The notes beneath the pieces are model-generated. The model made no database searches and was not told where the DNA came from. It saw nothing but the letters and a program-made list of their open reading frames with translations. The position numbers and the translations under genes are program-made. From Acidobacteriota bacterium (GTDB taxonomy: Bacteria > Acidobacteriota > Thermoanaerobaculia > Thermoanaerobaculales > Sulfomarinibacteraceae), in NCBI GenBank assembly GCA_022340665.1, contig JAJDNM010000062.1, forward strand, positions 1 through 64,000: a DNA stretch of 64,000 bases, read 5' to 3'. Positions within the stretch are counted from its first letter, which is position 1; every line of letters begins with the position of its first letter. Below, in pieces: positions 45,001-53,225 of this stretch.

Positions 45001-45281
45001 ACGATGCCATCGTGCTGGTCGATTACGCGAACCAGCTCCGCAGGCAGGGCATGGCCAAACTCGAAGCCCTGGCGAAGGCCGGAAGGGTACGCCTCCGCCC
45101 CATCCTCATGACCACGGCCACAACCGTTTTCGGCCTCTTGCCGATGGCCCTCGGGCTCGGCGAAGGAGCCGAACTCCGGACACCGATGGCGCTGACCGTA
45201 ATCGGCGGGATGATCACGTCGACTCTGCTGACCTTGTTGGTGGTCCCCGCAGTGTATGCAGTTCTCGACCGGCGCGATTGA
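42054..45281 (+). CDS. RND efflux pump inner-membrane subunit (second)
   Basis: 1075 aa. Same fold as the first pump but clearly divergent; N-terminal SIRRPVTVFIFSVAAVVFGIVAF and NLLPDISYPSLTVRTTYEG are of the HAE1/AcrB-like and CzcA-like group. Proton-relay segment GLLVDNAIVVLES. An insertion (about 485-560) between membrane blocks is Ser/Ala-rich and hydrophobic. It follows the adaptor gene by 121 nt of word repeat. Two pumps around one adaptor suggests a heteromultimeric pump (as in MdtBC) or two pumps sharing an adaptor; the distance between the two proteins favours the latter. Confidence 0.9.
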   Translation: MKIVELSIRRPVTVFIFSVAAVVFGIVAFRNLAVNLLPDISYPSLTVRTTYEGTAPVEIESLLSRPIENAVGVVNNVVRVTSSSRADVSEVTLEFAWNTNMDFAALDVRDRLDRVRLPTGAELPVLLKYDPSLDPIMRVGLIGSDDLAHLRFLGEEDIKRALERIEGVAAVVVSGGLEEEIQVELDERKLAALGLSVNEVAARLAAENVNITGGTLRDGHTEYLVRTLNEFARPEDMRSIVVDRSGDAIVRLSDVARVYTGHKEREIITRIDGAESVELAIYKEGGTNTVTVSNAVTERLASLREDLNRLDPNLRMEIITDQARYIRQAVREVLETALFGGLLAILVLFLFLRSIKKTLIISVSIPVSVIATFFLMYVSDISLNIMSLGGLTLGVGLLVDNAIVVLESVQRKRDEGLGEVEAARVGTSEVGRAITASTLTTICVFVPIVFVEGVAAQLFRDQALTVAFSLMVSLIVALTLIPMLVSREFRPEASPSELDSRSQAAAPIRWLGDAVFFVTTKLISAASVIVRAVGRLASLLFNPILDLFDRSLEALGNWYSRAVKRVLSNPAAVVAVAVLLFVGSLGLYGRLGSELIPELVQGEFFADIELPPGTRLEVTDRRLVELTEVADTIPTARTVYTIAGTSNKQGGTAGELREYLGQITVTLDPPVSREIEDEAMKVIREDIDADNRALGATANQILPGARPPIVSRFGRPSYFSFKEAIEVEIRGFNLTLLDRLADEAVARFQEIDGLIDISSSTEGGHPELQVRLNRDRLAAYGLGVSDVASVLRSMVQGDVATDITRSDRTIDIRIRAAERFRGSADALENLTVTHAGTTPIPLSAVAEIVELEGPAEIRRADGSRIARITANLEGDRDLGSVTGDVRNSLEEMSWPSGYDWRLGGQQEEMATSFSSMKLAFGLAVFMVYLVMASQFESLLHPFVIMFSVPFAIIGVLATMWIFGVTVSVVSLIGFILLAGIVVNDAIVLVDYANQLRRQGMAKLEALAKAGRVRLRPILMTTATTVFGLLPMALGLGEGAELRTPMALTVIGGMITSTLLTLLVVPAVYAVLDRRD

Positions 45282-45296
45282 AATCCGTTTCGCGGG

Positions 45297-45337
45297 TTGA
45301 CCCGAGGCTGCTCACGTGATATATGCATATGCGCATA
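45297..45337 (+). promoter_or_regulatory. argR promoter with overlapping palindromes (possible ARG operator)
   Basis: TTGACC (45297-45302), 17-nt spacer, TATATG (45320-45325). The overlapping palindromes ATATGCATAT and TATGCGCATA (45321-45337) sit on the -10 and start region, where an autoregulating ArgR would bind. They do not match the E. coli ARG box closely. Confidence 0.45.
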
Positions 45338-45817
45338 ATGACTGCGATGCCACGTGACCGATCCGCAGCCCGACGAATCCTGATCCGCAACCTGCTGGCG
45401 GAAAGGGCAATATCCAGCCAGGCCGAGTTGGTCGAGCTTCTTCTCGAGGCGGGCCACAGGGTCACGCAATCGACGATCTCGCGCGATCTCGCCGAAATCG
45501 GCGCGGTCAAGGCGGACGAGGGGACCGAGAACGAACGCTACGTCCTGGTTGATCAGAAACGGGGCGCGAACGAACGCTTCGAAGTGCTGCGCCGGACACT
45601 TGAGGATTATCTCGAGGGGGCCGTGCCCTCCGGCAATCTCGTTGTGTTGAAGGTCCGATCTGCGACTGCGGGCGCGGTGGCCGCCGCCCTCGACGCTTCC
45701 CCCCCCAACGGCGTGGTGGGCACCCTGGCCGGCGATGACACGGTCGTCGTGATTGCCGACGAGTCGCTCGGCGGAGGGGCGGTGGCAAAAACGATCATGG
45801 GAATTTTGGAGGCTTGA
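45338..45817 (+). CDS. argR: Arginine repressor
   Basis: About 159 aa from ATG 45338; ATG 45323 or 45347 are alternatives and none has a clear RBS, so the mRNA may be nearly leaderless. N-terminal winged helix (SQAELVELLLEAG, then QSTISRDLAEIGAVK with the recognition helix). C-terminal oligomerisation/arginine-binding domain, whose GTLAGDDTVVVIADE carries the Asp pair that binds arginine. It leads argG and argH with 1-nt and overlap spacing, so it probably regulates its own operon. Confidence 0.92.
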   Translation: MTAMPRDRSAARRILIRNLLAERAISSQAELVELLLEAGHRVTQSTISRDLAEIGAVKADEGTENERYVLVDQKRGANERFEVLRRTLEDYLEGAVPSGNLVVLKVRSATAGAVAAALDASPPNGVVGTLAGDDTVVVIADESLGGGAVAKTIMGILEA

Positions 45818-45818
45818 G

Positions 45819-47024
45819 TTGAAAGTTGTCCTCGCCTACTCCGGCGGTCTCGACACTTCGATCATTCTGCACTGGATCAAACAGACCTACAACGCCGACG
45901 TGATCTCCTACACCGGGAACGTCGGCCAGATCGACGAGGATCTCGACGAGGTGCGTGAGGCAGCACTCGCGACCGGCGCCTCGGAGGCGATCGTCGAGGA
46001 TCTGCGCGAAGCCCTCGTTACCGAGTGCGTCTTTCCTGCGCTCAAGGCGAATGCGGTGTATGAGTGGTACTACCTCCTCGGTACTGCCCTTGCCCGGCCG
46101 GTTCTCGCTCGGGGACTGGTCACGACTGCCGAACGTTTCGGAGCCGACGCGATTGCCCATGGCGCAACCGGGAAGGGCAACGATCAGGTCCGATTCGAGC
46201 TGTCGGCCTATGCGCTCCAACCCGAGATCCGCGTGATCGCACCGTGGCGGGAATGGGACATGAAGGGTCGCACCGACCTCGTTGCCTACGCCAACGAGCA
46301 CGGAGTACCGATCCCTGCGGCCCCCAAACCATCGTATTCGATGGACGCAAACCTCATGCACGTCTCGTACGAGGGAGGTGTTCTCGAGGATCCCTGGGCG
46401 AGTCCACCGGAAGGCATGTTTCGTATGACCACTGACCCGGAGATCGCACCCGACGAGGCGGAGATCGTCACGGTCCGCTTCGAAAAGGGCGTGCCGAAAG
46501 AGATCAACGGGAGCAAGATGGACCCGGTCACCCTGCTCGAAACTCTCAACACGATCGGCGGCCGCCACGGAGTCGGACGAGTCGACATCGTCGAAAACAG
46601 GTTTCTCGGCATGAAGAGCCGTGGCGTGTACGAGACCCCCGGGGGCACAATTCTGCACCATGCCCATCGTGCGGTCGAGTCGATCACCCTCGATCGCGAG
46701 GTGCAGCACCTGCGCGATGAGCTTGTGCCCCGGTACGCCGAAATGGTGTACAACGGCCTCTGGTTCAGCCCCGAACGCGAGGCACTGCAGCGGTTCATGG
46801 ACACTGTTCAGGAGCGGGTCAACGGTGAGGCCCGGCTCAAGCTCTTCAAGGGTGGCGTGACGGTGCAAGGTCGCAGGTCGGAGACCCACACTCTTTATGA
46901 CGAAGCGGTCGCAACCTTCGAGGCAGACGAGGTCTATGACCAGGCGGACGCAAACGGTTTCATCCGGCTCAACGCCCTGCGCTTGCGGACACTCGGGGGC
47001 AAGAGAATCTCGGAAGGCGAATGA
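45819..47024 (+). CDS. argG: Argininosuccinate synthase
   Basis: 401 aa from TTG 45819: GGAGG lies 6 nt upstream, the gene begins one base after the argR stop, and the protein then starts as LKVVLAYSGGLDTSI, the family N-terminus. Joins citrulline and aspartate using ATP. The ATP P-loop SGGLDTS and GATGKGNDQVRFE are present, as are SYSMDANLMH and NTIGGRHGVGRVDIVENR. Overlaps argH by 4 nt. The rare TTG start and short spacing suggest translational coupling to argR. Confidence 0.96.
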   Translation: MKVVLAYSGGLDTSIILHWIKQTYNADVISYTGNVGQIDEDLDEVREAALATGASEAIVEDLREALVTECVFPALKANAVYEWYYLLGTALARPVLARGLVTTAERFGADAIAHGATGKGNDQVRFELSAYALQPEIRVIAPWREWDMKGRTDLVAYANEHGVPIPAAPKPSYSMDANLMHVSYEGGVLEDPWASPPEGMFRMTTDPEIAPDEAEIVTVRFEKGVPKEINGSKMDPVTLLETLNTIGGRHGVGRVDIVENRFLGMKSRGVYETPGGTILHHAHRAVESITLDREVQHLRDELVPRYAEMVYNGLWFSPEREALQRFMDTVQERVNGEARLKLFKGGVTVQGRRSETHTLYDEAVATFEADEVYDQADANGFIRLNALRLRTLGGKRISEGE

Positions 47025-48406
47025 GCCTCCTGCGAGACCTTTTTGACCGCGGGGAGGACGGACTTTTTCGCGCCTTCGCTTCGTCGCTCGAGATCGACCG
47101 ATGGATCGCCGAGGAAGACATCGAGGGGTCGATTGCGCACGTGACCATGCTGGGCGATGCAGGAATCCTACCCCCGGGCGAGGCAGAAACCTTGATTCAG
47201 GGTCTCCGGCAGATCCTCGAAGAGTTCCAGGAGGGAACCTGGACTCTCGACGGATCGGAGGAGGACATCCACATGGCGGTGGAGGCGCGTCTCACCGGTC
47301 TTGTTGGTGAGGTTGGGGGCAAGCTTCACACTGCCCGCTCACGAAACGACCAGGTGGCAACGGACGTCCGGCTGTGGATGAGACGGCGGCTCGGAAATCT
47401 CGCATCTGCGGTCAGCGGTCTCGCCACCGTCCTCCTCGATCGCACCGTCAAAGACGGCCAGGTGCTCATTCCGGGCTACACGCATCTCCAGCGCGGACAG
47501 CCCATTCTCCTCGGCCACCACCTGCTTGCGCACGCCTGGGCGTTGAGCCGAGATCTCGAGCGAATACGCGAGGCAACCCTCAGAATCAATCGAAGTCCTC
47601 TCGGCTCGGGCGCCCTCGCCGGGACTTCCCACCCCATCGACCGTCATCGTACAGCCAGCCTGCTGGGCTTTTCCGGGCCAATAGAGAACGCCATGGATGC
47701 TGTGGCGGCAAAGGATCATCTGCAGGAGGCCGTTTCGGTGTGCGCCATTTGCATGTCGAACCTGTCACGGATGGCCGAGGAGCTCGTCCTCTGGTCGTCA
47801 GCCGAATTCGCCCTGGTTCGCCTCGCCGAGCAACACACAACCAGCTCGAGCATCATGCCGCAGAAGCGCAACCCCGACGGCGCCGAACTCATTCGGGGCG
47901 AATCCGGGGTGGTTTACGGGCATCTGCAGGCCCTCTTGACCCTCACCAAGGCGATGCCGCTCGCCTACAACCGTGATCTGCAAACGGAGCGGAAACCTCT
48001 GATCGAGACGATACTGCTGACCACGGCATCCACCCGGCTGCTTGCTGCAATGTGGCGGGCACTGGAAATCAAGTCTGCGCGATTCGAGAGCGAGCTTTGG
48101 GGTGATTTCAGCCTTGCGACCGAACTCGCGGATCTCCTGGTAGAAAGAGGGGTTCCGTTCCGGGAGGCACACGGCGCCGTAGCGCGAGCCGTGAAATGGT
48201 GCGAAGAAGAGGGAGGGAACCTCACCCTCCTCAACGGTGGCAATGCCCAGCAATTCCACCCCGACTTCCCCACCGATCTGAGCCAGTGGCTCGATCCGCG
48301 GGCAGCTGCGGAGCGTCGAAGGTCCTTCGGAGGGACAGCCTCGGCCGAAATCGCTCGTCAGGTCACTCTCCTGCGAGATCTACTCGCACAGGAAGGCGGG
48401 GACTGA
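47021..48406 (+). CDS. argH: Argininosuccinate lyase
   Basis: 461 aa. Cleaves argininosuccinate to arginine and fumarate, the last step of arginine synthesis. Superfamily signature SSIMPQKRNPDGAELIRG with the catalytic Ser; TARSRNDQVATDVRL and HLQRGQPILLGHHLLA are the other active-site blocks. The ATG overlaps the argG stop. Third gene of argRGH. Confidence 0.97.
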   Translation: MSLLRDLFDRGEDGLFRAFASSLEIDRWIAEEDIEGSIAHVTMLGDAGILPPGEAETLIQGLRQILEEFQEGTWTLDGSEEDIHMAVEARLTGLVGEVGGKLHTARSRNDQVATDVRLWMRRRLGNLASAVSGLATVLLDRTVKDGQVLIPGYTHLQRGQPILLGHHLLAHAWALSRDLERIREATLRINRSPLGSGALAGTSHPIDRHRTASLLGFSGPIENAMDAVAAKDHLQEAVSVCAICMSNLSRMAEELVLWSSAEFALVRLAEQHTTSSSIMPQKRNPDGAELIRGESGVVYGHLQALLTLTKAMPLAYNRDLQTERKPLIETILLTTASTRLLAAMWRALEIKSARFESELWGDFSLATELADLLVERGVPFREAHGAVARAVKWCEEEGGNLTLLNGGNAQQFHPDFPTDLSQWLDPRAAAERRRSFGGTASAEIARQVTLLRDLLAQEGGD

Positions 48407-48452
48407 CCTCGCTCTCCTACTGAGAAAGTCAAAAACACATACAATTACGAGA

Positions 48453-50723
48453 GTGTCGAAACCGACGAAGGACGCTTTCCGTAAATTGGGCATGTGTCGA
48501 CCAGCTGTTGTCCTTCTGCTCACCCTTTTCCCCCCAGTCGTTTCTTTAGCCGATTCGCGGAACGAGAGCTTGGATGGGTCACAGACTCCAGGCCAGATTC
48601 CACGGGTCGAGTCCCGGATCGAGGTCGACGGCGTACTCGACGAGGCGTTGTGGGAGAGGGCGTGGACGATGCCTCTGGACTATGAAGTCAGTCCCGGAGA
48701 AAATACGCCGGCGCTCGCCCAGACGGAAGTCCTCGTGATGCACGATGCCAACCGCATCTACGTGGGTTTTCGAGCGCACGATCCAGATCCGGGTGCGATT
48801 CGCGCGCACCTCTCGGATCGCGACGAGGCGTGGAGCGACGACTGGGTCGGAGTCGTCCTCGACACATTCAACGACGAACGCCGCGACTATCTCTTCGTGG
48901 TGAATCCGTTCGGCGTACAAATGGACGTCATCGAGGTCGAATCGACCGGCGGAACGCCGTGGGACGGAATCTGGAAATCGGCTGCCACGATCACGGACTG
49001 GGGCTGGTCAGCCGAAATCGAGATCCCTTTCTCCACCCTTCGATTCCAGCGCAGCACGGGACCTCAGGTCTGGGGTTTCGACGCGATTCGTGGCTACCCC
49101 CGAAATGTATCCCACCAGATGGGCGCCTTTCCGCGCGACCGGAGCAACAACTGCTATCTCTGTCAGGCGCTGAAGATCGAGGGCTTTGCCGGCGTCTCTC
49201 CCGGGCGCAACATCGAGATCGACCCGACCTTGACCACTTTCCGCACCGACGAACGGGAGGAAATCCCGGATGGTCCGATGGACACGGGAGATACAGAGAT
49301 CGACCTCGGCCTCACCGCGCGCTGGGGCGTGACGCCGAACCTCACGCTGAGCGGGACGATCAATCCGGATTTTTCGCAGGTCGAAGCCGACGCGTTGCAG
49401 CTCACCGTCAACCGCCCATTCGCGATCTTCTTCCCCGAGCTGCGTCCATTCTTCATGGAGGGCGCCGATTTCTTCGATACCTCGATGGACGTCGTCTACA
49501 CCCGAGTGATGCGCGATCCAGAGTGGGGCTTGAAACTGACCGGTAAAGAAGGATCACACACGGTCGGCGCCTACGTGGTCGAAGACGAGATCACCAATCT
49601 GATCATGCCCGGCAGCGAAAGCTCGGATTTCACCGTCCTCGAACAACCGAACACGGCGACAGTGTTGCGCTACAAGTACGATGTGGGGAACCGGTTCACC
49701 CTCGGCGGCATATTCACCAACCGCGATGGGACGGATTATCTCAACCGCGTCGTCGGCATCGATGGCGACCTCCGCCTGACGGCGAAGGACCGCGTCTGGC
49801 TTCAGCTCCTGCGTTCGAGTACCCGATACCCGGATTCGGTGGTGGAAGAGTTCGACCAACCGGAGGGCACCCTCGACGACTGGACCGCCGAAGTCGTTTA
49901 CGTCCACGAGACCCGCACCTGGGAGTGGTGGGCAGCGTTCCAAGACGTCGGCACAGATTTCCGGGCCGACCTCGGATTCATGCCACGGGTGGATCACCAG
50001 CACCGCGAGGTCGGCCTCGGCTACCAGTGGAACGCGACCGACACGAGCTGGTACTCACGAATGGACATCAAGGCCAAGGTCGAGGACACCGTCGACCAGA
50101 CCGGTTTCCTCCTCTTCCACGAGGATGTCGTCCAGTTCACCATCGAAGGACCGTATCAATCACACTCCGTCATCCGACCGAGCAGGGCACGAGAGGGATT
50201 CGGTGGGAAGGAGTTCGACGTCAGCCGTCTTCGGCTCCACGTCTGCGGCAACCCCAACCGCCACAGCCATGCCTACCTGAACCTCGAGGGAGGCGGGAAG
50301 GTCGATTATGCCAACACGCGGCTTGGCGATTTCCTCAACCTGAACCTCGGTCTCTCCTATCGCTTCGGAAGGCATCTCTCCGTCGAACCCTCCTATGTCT
50401 GGGAGCGAATGGACGTTGACGAAGGGTGGCTCTACACCACCTCCATCGCCAAGCTCTACGCCTCTTGGCAGTTCAACGCCCGTTGTTTCGCGCGCGCCAT
50501 CCTCCAGTACGTGGACGATGAGTTCAACACCGGCCTCTACTCCGATGACCGCGACCCGAAGACACGATGGCTCTTTTCCCAGCTGCTTTTTTCCTACAAG
50601 CTGAACCCGCGCACCGTTTTTTTCCTCGGTTACTCGGACAACTCGGTCGCCAACCAGGATTACGGCCTCACGCAGGTGGATCGCACGATTTTCGCCAAGA
50701 TTGGCTACGCCTGGGTGTTGTGA
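48453..50723 (+). CDS. CBM9-like / DUF5916 outer-membrane barrel protein
   Basis: 756 aa starting GTG 48453 (ATG 48492 is an alternative). Signal peptide to about residue 34 (VVLLLTLFPPVVSLA). About 45-230 is a carbohydrate-binding family 9-like beta sandwich (IEVDGVLDEALWERA, IYVGFRAHDPDP, WGWSAEIEIPFSTLRF). From about 250 it is DUF5916, a predicted outer-membrane barrel (FFPELRPFFMEGADFFD) with alternating aromatic strands to the end. Function is not established; a role in polysaccharide or surface processing is usually guessed. Stand-alone; its stop nearly abuts the convergent membrane-protein gene. Confidence 0.82.
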   Translation: MSKPTKDAFRKLGMCRPAVVLLLTLFPPVVSLADSRNESLDGSQTPGQIPRVESRIEVDGVLDEALWERAWTMPLDYEVSPGENTPALAQTEVLVMHDANRIYVGFRAHDPDPGAIRAHLSDRDEAWSDDWVGVVLDTFNDERRDYLFVVNPFGVQMDVIEVESTGGTPWDGIWKSAATITDWGWSAEIEIPFSTLRFQRSTGPQVWGFDAIRGYPRNVSHQMGAFPRDRSNNCYLCQALKIEGFAGVSPGRNIEIDPTLTTFRTDEREEIPDGPMDTGDTEIDLGLTARWGVTPNLTLSGTINPDFSQVEADALQLTVNRPFAIFFPELRPFFMEGADFFDTSMDVVYTRVMRDPEWGLKLTGKEGSHTVGAYVVEDEITNLIMPGSESSDFTVLEQPNTATVLRYKYDVGNRFTLGGIFTNRDGTDYLNRVVGIDGDLRLTAKDRVWLQLLRSSTRYPDSVVEEFDQPEGTLDDWTAEVVYVHETRTWEWWAAFQDVGTDFRADLGFMPRVDHQHREVGLGYQWNATDTSWYSRMDIKAKVEDTVDQTGFLLFHEDVVQFTIEGPYQSHSVIRPSRAREGFGGKEFDVSRLRLHVCGNPNRHSHAYLNLEGGGKVDYANTRLGDFLNLNLGLSYRFGRHLSVEPSYVWERMDVDEGWLYTTSIAKLYASWQFNARCFARAILQYVDDEFNTGLYSDDRDPKTRWLFSQLLFSYKLNPRTVFFLGYSDNSVANQDYGLTQVDRTIFAKIGYAWVL

Positions 50724-50724
50724 C

Positions 50725-51198
50725 CTATTGTGAGCCCTCCTGGAGCCTGAAGCGAGTCCAATACGCGTCCGCGCTGTCGGTGAAGCGCATGATTTCGCCG
50801 GACTCATCGAGAAGGAGATCGAGCACGTGCTGTTTGCCCGCCAGGTCGTGGTAAAAAATGGTGTATTGGTCGAGATCTCCGACCTCGTGCGTGTCCATCC
50901 CATCGACCTCGTACTTGACGACTCCGGTGCCACCGGTCCCGATGGTGACGGTGTCCTTCCGGAACTCGTAGTATTGATCGTTGAAATCGGGGTGCGAGGT
51001 CGTCCACAGGCCGTGAAGACGCGGGGTCACCTCTGAGAACTCAGGTCGCTGCCACAGGACCAATCGAGCCACAGCTATTGCGAGAATGACGACCACCAGC
51101 AAACCCACCAGAATTCTGGTTGTGCTCAGTACTCCTGGTTCCTGCTCCTCGAGATCCTCGAGGTCGTCCCAATCATCGTCATCGTATTTTCTTGCCAT
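50725..51198 (-). CDS. Hypothetical membrane-anchored protein
   Basis: 157 aa from the ATG at 51198. A very acidic N-terminus (DDDDWDDLEDLEEQEPG) precedes one membrane helix (about 27-47), then a small soluble domain of about 110 residues (LHGLWTTSHPDFNDQYYEF, TFFYHDL-like strands) that looks like a beta-rich lipocalin-sized fold. I recognise no family. Its stop is 1 nt from the convergent DUF5916 gene's stop. It could be a membrane-tethered ligand-binding protein; this is speculation. Confidence 0.65.
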   Translation of the reverse strand: MARKYDDDDWDDLEDLEEQEPGVLSTTRILVGLLVVVILAIAVARLVLWQRPEFSEVTPRLHGLWTTSHPDFNDQYYEFRKDTVTIGTGGTGVVKYEVDGMDTHEVGDLDQYTIFYHDLAGKQHVLDLLLDESGEIMRFTDSADAYWTRFRLQEGSQ

Positions 51199-51238
51199 GG
51201 CCGCCCCCACTGCGGACTATGGGATCGCGCTCGCCCGC

Positions 51239-52162
51239 CTACTTAATACGATACCTCGCCACGTCCGGGTTGACCCCAACGGGCTTGAATTTCTCCCAGA
51301 GATAGAATCCGGAACCGGTCTTTGCACCGAGCTGCCCGGACTCGACCAGCCGCTTGAGTAGGGGACTTGGTTTGTAGAAGCTGCCGAACTCATCCTCGAT
51401 CACCTCGCAGATAAAGAGCATGGTGTCGAGGCCCACATAGTCTGCAGTCATCAGCGGCCCCATTTTGTGACCGAGACAGTAGGTACATTTGTCGACGTCA
51501 TCGACCGCCGCGATCCCCTCCTCGACCACGCGAATGGCTTCATTGACGAAAGGAACGAACATCCGGTTGATGGCAAATCCGGCCTTGTCTTCGGCCGGGA
51601 TCTCGATCTTCCCCAGGTCGTGACAGAGCGCGACCACTGTTTCATAGGTCTGGTCGGACGTGGCGAGACCACGAATGATCTCGACACCCTGCTGCATCGG
51701 CACCGGGTTCATGAAGTGCATACCCATGAAGAGGTCCGGCTTCCCATAGGCCGCTCCGAGTCGGGTGATGCTGATCCCGGAGGTGTTGGAAACGAGGATT
51801 TTGTCGTAACTCTTTGCAGCCAGATCGCGGTTGATCTTTTCCTTGAGTTCGGGACGCTCGGGCACTGCCTCGATGATGAGATCGCAGCCCAATAGATCTT
51901 CGATGGCACTGGTGGTCGTCAGCCGGCCGAGCGCCTCGTCCTTGGCTTCGCCGGTGATTCCCTTTTCGCCCCCTGACTTCTCGAACGCCTTGACCAACCG
52001 GTCGAGACTCCTGGATATCGCCTCGAGCCCGCGCTCGAGCACGTCCGCGTCAACATCCATCACAACGACATCGAAACCGTTCTGGGCAACCACCTGGGCA
52101 ATACCGTTGCCCATGGTGCCAATGCCGATCACGCCAATCTTCCTGAGTCCGCTTTCACTCAT
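51239..52162 (-). CDS. 3-hydroxyacyl-CoA (3-hydroxybutyryl-CoA) dehydrogenase
   Basis: 307 aa, monofunctional length. NAD-binding GIGTMGNGIAQVVAQNGFDVVVMD at the N-terminus, the catalytic His/Glu region MHFMNPVPMQQGVEIIRG, and the C-terminal dimer domain (NRMFVPFVNEAIRVVEEG, then CTYCLGHKMGPLMTADYVGLD). Acts in beta-oxidation or butyrate metabolism. RBS AGGAGG. Monocistronic, divergent from the Sua5-like gene across a heptamer repeat. Confidence 0.93.
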   Translation of the reverse strand: MSESGLRKIGVIGIGTMGNGIAQVVAQNGFDVVVMDVDADVLERGLEAISRSLDRLVKAFEKSGGEKGITGEAKDEALGRLTTTSAIEDLLGCDLIIEAVPERPELKEKINRDLAAKSYDKILVSNTSGISITRLGAAYGKPDLFMGMHFMNPVPMQQGVEIIRGLATSDQTYETVVALCHDLGKIEIPAEDKAGFAINRMFVPFVNEAIRVVEEGIAAVDDVDKCTYCLGHKMGPLMTADYVGLDTMLFICEVIEDEFGSFYKPSPLLKRLVESGQLGAKTGSGFYLWEKFKPVGVNPDVARYRIK

Positions 52163-52239
52163 GCAGTGCCTCCTTTTCGAATCAGCGACATTCTACGCTT
52201 CCCCGGACATACGTGAAGAAGCTCGGGACGCCGGACGGA

Positions 52240-52404
52240 GGATCTTGGATCTTGGATGTTGGATGTTGGATGTTGGATGTTGGATGCAACTAGTGATGGC
52301 TTCGTCTTACGGATTTGTCAAGGGCTTGCCATGGCGAAGCCAAACGGGCGAAGCCGGGTGGATGGGTGGATCGAGTATCCAGTATCCAGCATCGGGCGGG
52401 AGCG
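52240..52404. repeat. Heptamer-word inverted element in the divergent hbd-like/Sua5-like gap
   Basis: Left arm 52240-52287: GGATCTT then GGATGTT, about 6.9 units. Core: GGCTTCGTCTTACGGATTTGTCAAGGG, in part, as in the copies at 16246 and 23681. A GGCGAAGCC/GGCTTCGCC-type inverted string follows. Right arm 52366-52396: GAGTATCCAGTATCCAGC, then ATCGGGCGGG. The 296-nt gap holds nothing else recognisable. Confidence 0.88.
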
Positions 52405-52458
52405 GGGGGTCGTCAGTTGACGCGGCGATCGGCTGCAGGTATACACGTTGGGCTTGAG

Positions 52459-53076
52459 ATGATTCTGGAAATCGACCCCACCGAACCGGAACCGTGGTTG
52501 CTCGCTCGCGCAGCACAGGTGCTGCGTGAAGGTGGCGTCGTTGTCATGCCGACAGACACGGTGTACGGCATGGCGTGCGGCATCACCCACCCGGAGGCGA
52601 TCCAACGGATATACACGCTCAAGGACATGGATCCGAAGAAACCATTGTCTATCTTGGTGAGCGACATGACAATGGTCGGCCGCTACGCTCGAGGCGTCTC
52701 GAATCCGGCCTTCCGCCTCATGAAACGGGTGCTGCCCGGGCCGTACACGTTCATCTTTCAAGCCAGCCCTGAAGTGCCCAAAGTCATGCTCCGCAAACGG
52801 CGCACGATCGGCATAAGGATGCCTGACAACCCAATTGTCCTGGCGTTACTCGACGAACTCGGCGAGCCATTGCTCAGCTCTTCGATTCGAAGTCCCGAAC
52901 AGGATTTCGTCAATGACCCTGAGGAGATCGACGCTGCTCTCGGCGACGACGTCGACATGGTTATCGATGGCGGGATCCTTCTCCCCGTGCCGTCAACCGT
53001 GGTCGACCTGTCCGGAAGCCAACCGGTCCTGCTCCGCGAAGGCAAGGGAGACGTCGAAACCCTCGAGCTGTTCTGA
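52459..53076 (+). CDS. L-threonylcarbamoyladenylate synthase-like protein (Sua5/YciO/YrdC)
   Basis: 205 aa. Makes threonylcarbamoyl-AMP for the t6A37 modification of ANN-decoding tRNAs. YrdC fold motifs: VVVMPTDTVYGMACG, KDMDPKKPLSILV, LPGPYTFIF, RTIGIRMPDN, PSTVVDLSG. The KxR/SxN catalytic set fits, and the YciO branch (IRRIYxLK...KPLSIL) is the nearest sub-type, so TsaC activity is likely but not certain. Weak RBS. It lacks Sua5's C-terminal domain. Confidence 0.9.
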   Translation: MILEIDPTEPEPWLLARAAQVLREGGVVVMPTDTVYGMACGITHPEAIQRIYTLKDMDPKKPLSILVSDMTMVGRYARGVSNPAFRLMKRVLPGPYTFIFQASPEVPKVMLRKRRTIGIRMPDNPIVLALLDELGEPLLSSSIRSPEQDFVNDPEEIDAALGDDVDMVIDGGILLPVPSTVVDLSGSQPVLLREGKGDVETLELF

Positions 53077-53125
53077 GCTCATCCAGCTGCTTCGAGCGAT
53101 GCGTCCTTACGATGGGTACGTATGC

Positions 53126-53225
53126 AGGAATTAGGAATGCCGCTCGCCCTCCCGTATAGATCCGAGCACCGGGCGGGCTCAGCGGCGGGGGAATCCGAAT
53201 TGCTGACTCCCGATTCTCAATTCGC
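53126..53225. repeat. Heptamer-word element, GGAATTA/GAATCCG dialect, in a convergent gap
   Basis: Short left arm 53126-53140 (GGAATTAGGAATGCC) and longer right arm 53190-53225 (GAATCCGAATTGC..CCCGATTCTCAATTCGC), approximately complementary, with a GC-rich CCCTCCCG..CGGGCGGG centre. The glycosyltransferase stop (53217-53219) is a word of the right arm. Confidence 0.7.
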
